Below are positions 61,879-64,000 of a stretch of 64,000 bases of DNA, in pieces. This DNA comes from CANIGN01 sp041391385 (GTDB taxonomy: Bacteria > Bdellovibrionota > UBA2428), in assembly GCA_041391385.1 (NCBI GenBank), contig JAWKOD010000002.1, positions 434,001 through 498,000 on the forward strand. Reading direction: 5' to 3'. The position numbers and the translations under genes were made by a program. The notes beneath the pieces were generated by a model. The model was not told the origin of the DNA and did not search any database. It saw only the letters and a list, made by a program, of their open reading frames with translations. The number at the start of each line of letters is the position of its first letter. Position 1 is the stretch's first letter.

Positions 61879-62445
61879 ATGTTGCGAATTTGCGGTGGTG
61901 AGTGGAAGGGGCATGTGATTAAAGCTCCAAGTGGAAGTGAGACTCGCCCTACATCTTCTTTTTTAAGAGAGGCTATTTTTAATACGCTCATCAATGGGAT
62001 GGGTCATGCTCCATGTCGAGTTTTGGATCTTTTTGCGGGAAGTGGAGCTTTGGGCTTAGAGGCGCTTTCTTATGGCGCGGAGTCTGCTCTTTTTGTGGAA
62101 TCATCCAAGAATGCCCTTAAGGCTTTGGAGCAAAATTTGAATAAAGTTGCGCAGAGCCGAGAAACACACGTTATCAAAGAAGGCGACCTTTTAAAGTGGA
62201 ATTTGCTCATTAAAAGGCAACGAGATTTTTTACCTTTTGATACAATTTTTTGCGACCCCCCTTATCGAAAGAATTTCATTCATAAAGCAATGCGTGCACT
62301 CGACGATGATGCGCTTTGGGGAGATGAGACCCTTTGGGTTGCTGAAATGGCACCAGATGAGGCACTCGAGCATGATAAATGGCAGAAAATAAAAGAAAAA
62401 ACCCATGGGGATTCTAAGGTGGTCATTTTTAAGCGACTCAAGTAA
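61879..62445 (+). CDS. rsmD: 16S rRNA (guanine-966 N2)-methyltransferase RsmD
   Basis: SAM-dependent methylation of G966. 188 residues from the ATG at 61879 (RICGGEWKGHVIKAPSG is the family N-terminus), RPTSSFLREAIFNTL, LDLFAGSGALGLEALSYGA and the catalytic FCDPPY. An earlier start at 61798 lies in the divergent intergenic region. It is followed by coaD at 27 bp, a common neighbour of rsmD in bacteria. Confidence 0.96.
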   Translation: MLRICGGEWKGHVIKAPSGSETRPTSSFLREAIFNTLINGMGHAPCRVLDLFAGSGALGLEALSYGAESALFVESSKNALKALEQNLNKVAQSRETHVIKEGDLLKWNLLIKRQRDFLPFDTIFCDPPYRKNFIHKAMRALDDDALWGDETLWVAEMAPDEALEHDKWQKIKEKTHGDSKVVIFKRLK

Positions 62446-62472
62446 CGTTGTTTCACCTATGAAAGGCTGCCT

Positions 62473-62955
62473 ATGAAAGCTATATTCGCCGGCACATTCG
62501 ACCCACCTACGCTTGGACATTGGGATGTCGTTGAAGGAGCTGCGCCACTTTTTGAGAAGCTTTATATTGTTATTGCAACGAACACCGCAAAGAAACCCCT
62601 TTTGGATGTGGTTGATCGAGTGAAGGTTTTTAATGAGCTTATTGCAAATTCTAAGTTTTCAAAAAAATGTGAAGTTATCACGGCTCCTGGGTTGGTTGCT
62701 GATTTGTGCAAGACTCTTGGTGTTGAGTATCTTGTGCGAGGTATTCGAAGCTCTTCTGATTTAGAAAGAGAACTCCCAATGTCTGTTGCCAACGAAATGT
62801 TAGCTAATGGTGTAAAAACAATTCTTATTCCATCCACAAAAGAACACTCTTTTGTGAGTAGCACTCTTGTCAGAGAAATTGCTATTTTAGGAGGAGATGT
62901 TTCTCCTTTTGTTCCCTCAACTGTTAGTGACTATTTATTGAAAGGAAAAAAATAA
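62473..62955 (+). CDS. coaD: Phosphopantetheine adenylyltransferase
   Basis: Fourth step of coenzyme A synthesis. 160 residues with AGTFDPPTLGHWDVVE (TxxHxG site), LVRGIRSSSDLERE, and the ATP-binding STKEHSFVSSTLVREIA. The stop overlaps the following aminotransferase start by one base (TAATG). The order rsmD-coaD is widespread. Confidence 0.97.
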   Translation: MKAIFAGTFDPPTLGHWDVVEGAAPLFEKLYIVIATNTAKKPLLDVVDRVKVFNELIANSKFSKKCEVITAPGLVADLCKTLGVEYLVRGIRSSSDLERELPMSVANEMLANGVKTILIPSTKEHSFVSSTLVREIAILGGDVSPFVPSTVSDYLLKGKK

Positions 62956-64000
62956 TGATCCCACAACGAGTCGCCGGAAGTTCCACTTTAGCCATGCTTG
63001 AAAAAGTTAGACAAATGAAAGCCCAGGGAGTGGATGTCGTTTCTTTTGCGGCAGGAGAATCTGACTTTCCAACTCCGACGGAAGTTATTGAAGAAAGTTA
63101 TAAGGAAATGAAAGCGGGAAATACTCGTTACGTTTCTACACAGGGAGTTCCAATTCTTCGCGAGGAGTTAGCAAAGGATTACAAAAATCGTCTCAATGTG
63201 AGCTGGGCTAAACCAGAAGATTTTTTAGTCGTTGCGGGAGCTAAGCAAGGGATTCACCTTGTTCTTTCAGCTCTTTGTGAAGCGGGCGACGATATCCTTA
63301 TTCCTGCTCCTTATTGGGTGAGTTACCCCGGCATTGTTAAAGCACTTTTAGGAAATCCCAAAGTTATAACAACGGACATTGAGCACAGGTATTTTCCAAG
63401 CGTTGAGCAACTAGAAAAATCATGGACTCCAAAATCAAAAGCTTTGATTATGGCTTCTCCTGGTAATCCCACTGGAATGATGATTGAAGAAAAACACCTT
63501 AAAGAAATCATTAAATGGTGCCGTGAGAAAAAAGTTGTTTTAATCTTTGACGAACTCTATGAGCGATTGACCTTTGGAAATACCAAGCACGTGTGTGCTC
63601 TTTCTCTTGTTACAGAAGAAGAGAGTGAATGGGTTGTTAGTGTAAATGCTTTTTCTAAAACATTTGGCATGACAGGCTGGCGTTTGGGTTGGGTGGCCAG
63701 TCATCCGACAAATATCCAACGTCTAACGGATCTTCAAAGCCAAGTGCTTACATGCATGCCAGGTTTTGCGCAGGTTGCAGCTGCTCGTGCCATGAAAGAC
63801 ATGGATTCAATCATTGCTCCCGTAGTAGATGCTTTTGGAAAAAGAAAGCAGCTCATAATGGAAACACTTAAAGGTGTGGATGGAGTGAGTTTATTGGAGC
63901 CCGAAGGTGCTTTCTACGTTCTTGTAAATGTAGAGGGAGTTATTAAGAAAAAAGGCCTTAAGGATGACAAGGATTTTGTGCAACAGCTTTTAGAAAAAGA
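62955..64000 (+). CDS. Class I/II PLP aminotransferase, 3' end outside window
   Basis: 348 residues visible; the frame is open to the window edge. The start ATG at 62955 overlaps the coaD stop by one base. The PLP-binding Lys235 sits in NAFSKTFGMTGWRLGW; Asn171 (SPGNPTG) and Asp199 (FDELYE) contact the cofactor. The pattern fits aspartate aminotransferase-like enzymes of the 1B type, though tyrosine/aromatic or methionine-related activities cannot be excluded. About 390 residues would be normal, so roughly 40 codons are missing. Confidence 0.93.
   Translation, partial: MIPQRVAGSSTLAMLEKVRQMKAQGVDVVSFAAGESDFPTPTEVIEESYKEMKAGNTRYVSTQGVPILREELAKDYKNRLNVSWAKPEDFLVVAGAKQGIHLVLSALCEAGDDILIPAPYWVSYPGIVKALLGNPKVITTDIEHRYFPSVEQLEKSWTPKSKALIMASPGNPTGMMIEEKHLKEIIKWCREKKVVLIFDELYERLTFGNTKHVCALSLVTEEESEWVVSVNAFSKTFGMTGWRLGWVASHPTNIQRLTDLQSQVLTCMPGFAQVAAARAMKDMDSIIAPVVDAFGKRKQLIMETLKGVDGVSLLEPEGAFYVLVNVEGVIKKKGLKDDKDFVQQLLEK

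Overview
The window is a densely coding bacterial chromosome segment of moderately low GC with no rRNA, tRNA, IS element, phage or CRISPR array that I can see, and no gap above 300 bp. Many short operons on both strands, a large share of exported proteins (signal peptides, lipoproteins, two very large pilin-like proteins), a Lys-rich/SWIB chromatin-type protein, an archaeal-type DNA topoisomerase VI and a diaminopimelate/peptidoglycan gene set suggest a Gram-negative bacterium of the Bdellovibrio/Oligoflexia kind. That placement is inference from gene content, not a measured phylogeny.

Layout. 0-8.5 kb: unknown exported proteins, a family 2 glycosyltransferase, a Bcp peroxiredoxin, a CTP-type lipid kinase and a YciO/Sua5-family protein. 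8.6-15.5 kb: an RluA-type pseudouridine synthase, rpsF-rplI (no rpsR between), dnaB, a tiny Cys-rich lipoprotein and a MltD-like transglycosylase. 15.6-31.6 kb: a polysaccharide deacetylase, an alpha/beta hydrolase with a Cys nucleophile, an NlpC/P60-LysM protein, a frameshifted SMUG1-type uracil-DNA glycosylase, proC, two RNA methyltransferases, an exported kinase-like protein, a 660-residue pilin-like protein with a C1q-like head, and metG. 31.7-42.8 kb: the histone-H1-like/SWIB protein, a frameshifted EVE-domain gene, rsmJ, an mpaA-like peptidase coupled to dapD, ettA, topoisomerase VI (B intact, A split by four single-base shifts), and a compact queE-queD-queC-queF operon for preQ1 synthesis. 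42.9-51.3 kb: exported peptidases (M3 and S37), a DCC thioredoxin-like protein, a frameshifted diheme cytochrome c, an MFS transporter and a chalcone-isomerase-like protein. 51.3-64 kb: an ABC-2 exporter, a nitrate/sulfonate-type ABC system with a double permease and a coupled exported HTH-like protein, a second giant pilin-like protein, a hydrolase-trpS-pgpA operon, rsmD, coaD and the start of an aminotransferase.

Cross-cutting observations. (1) Four genes (SMUG1, EVE, topoisomerase VI A and cytochrome c) are broken by seven one-base indels in total, yet each reads as a complete family member when the frame is restored; the restored lengths are exact multiples of three (244, 150, 391 and 534 aa). 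This means either recent mutations or consensus errors. (2) A repeat family built from GGTAGCGGG, AACGT and GGTCCCTGGCGCC blocks sits at three convergent gene junctions, directly against stop codons. (3) Two unrelated giant pseudopilins carry Cys-rich modular heads unlike ordinary pilins.
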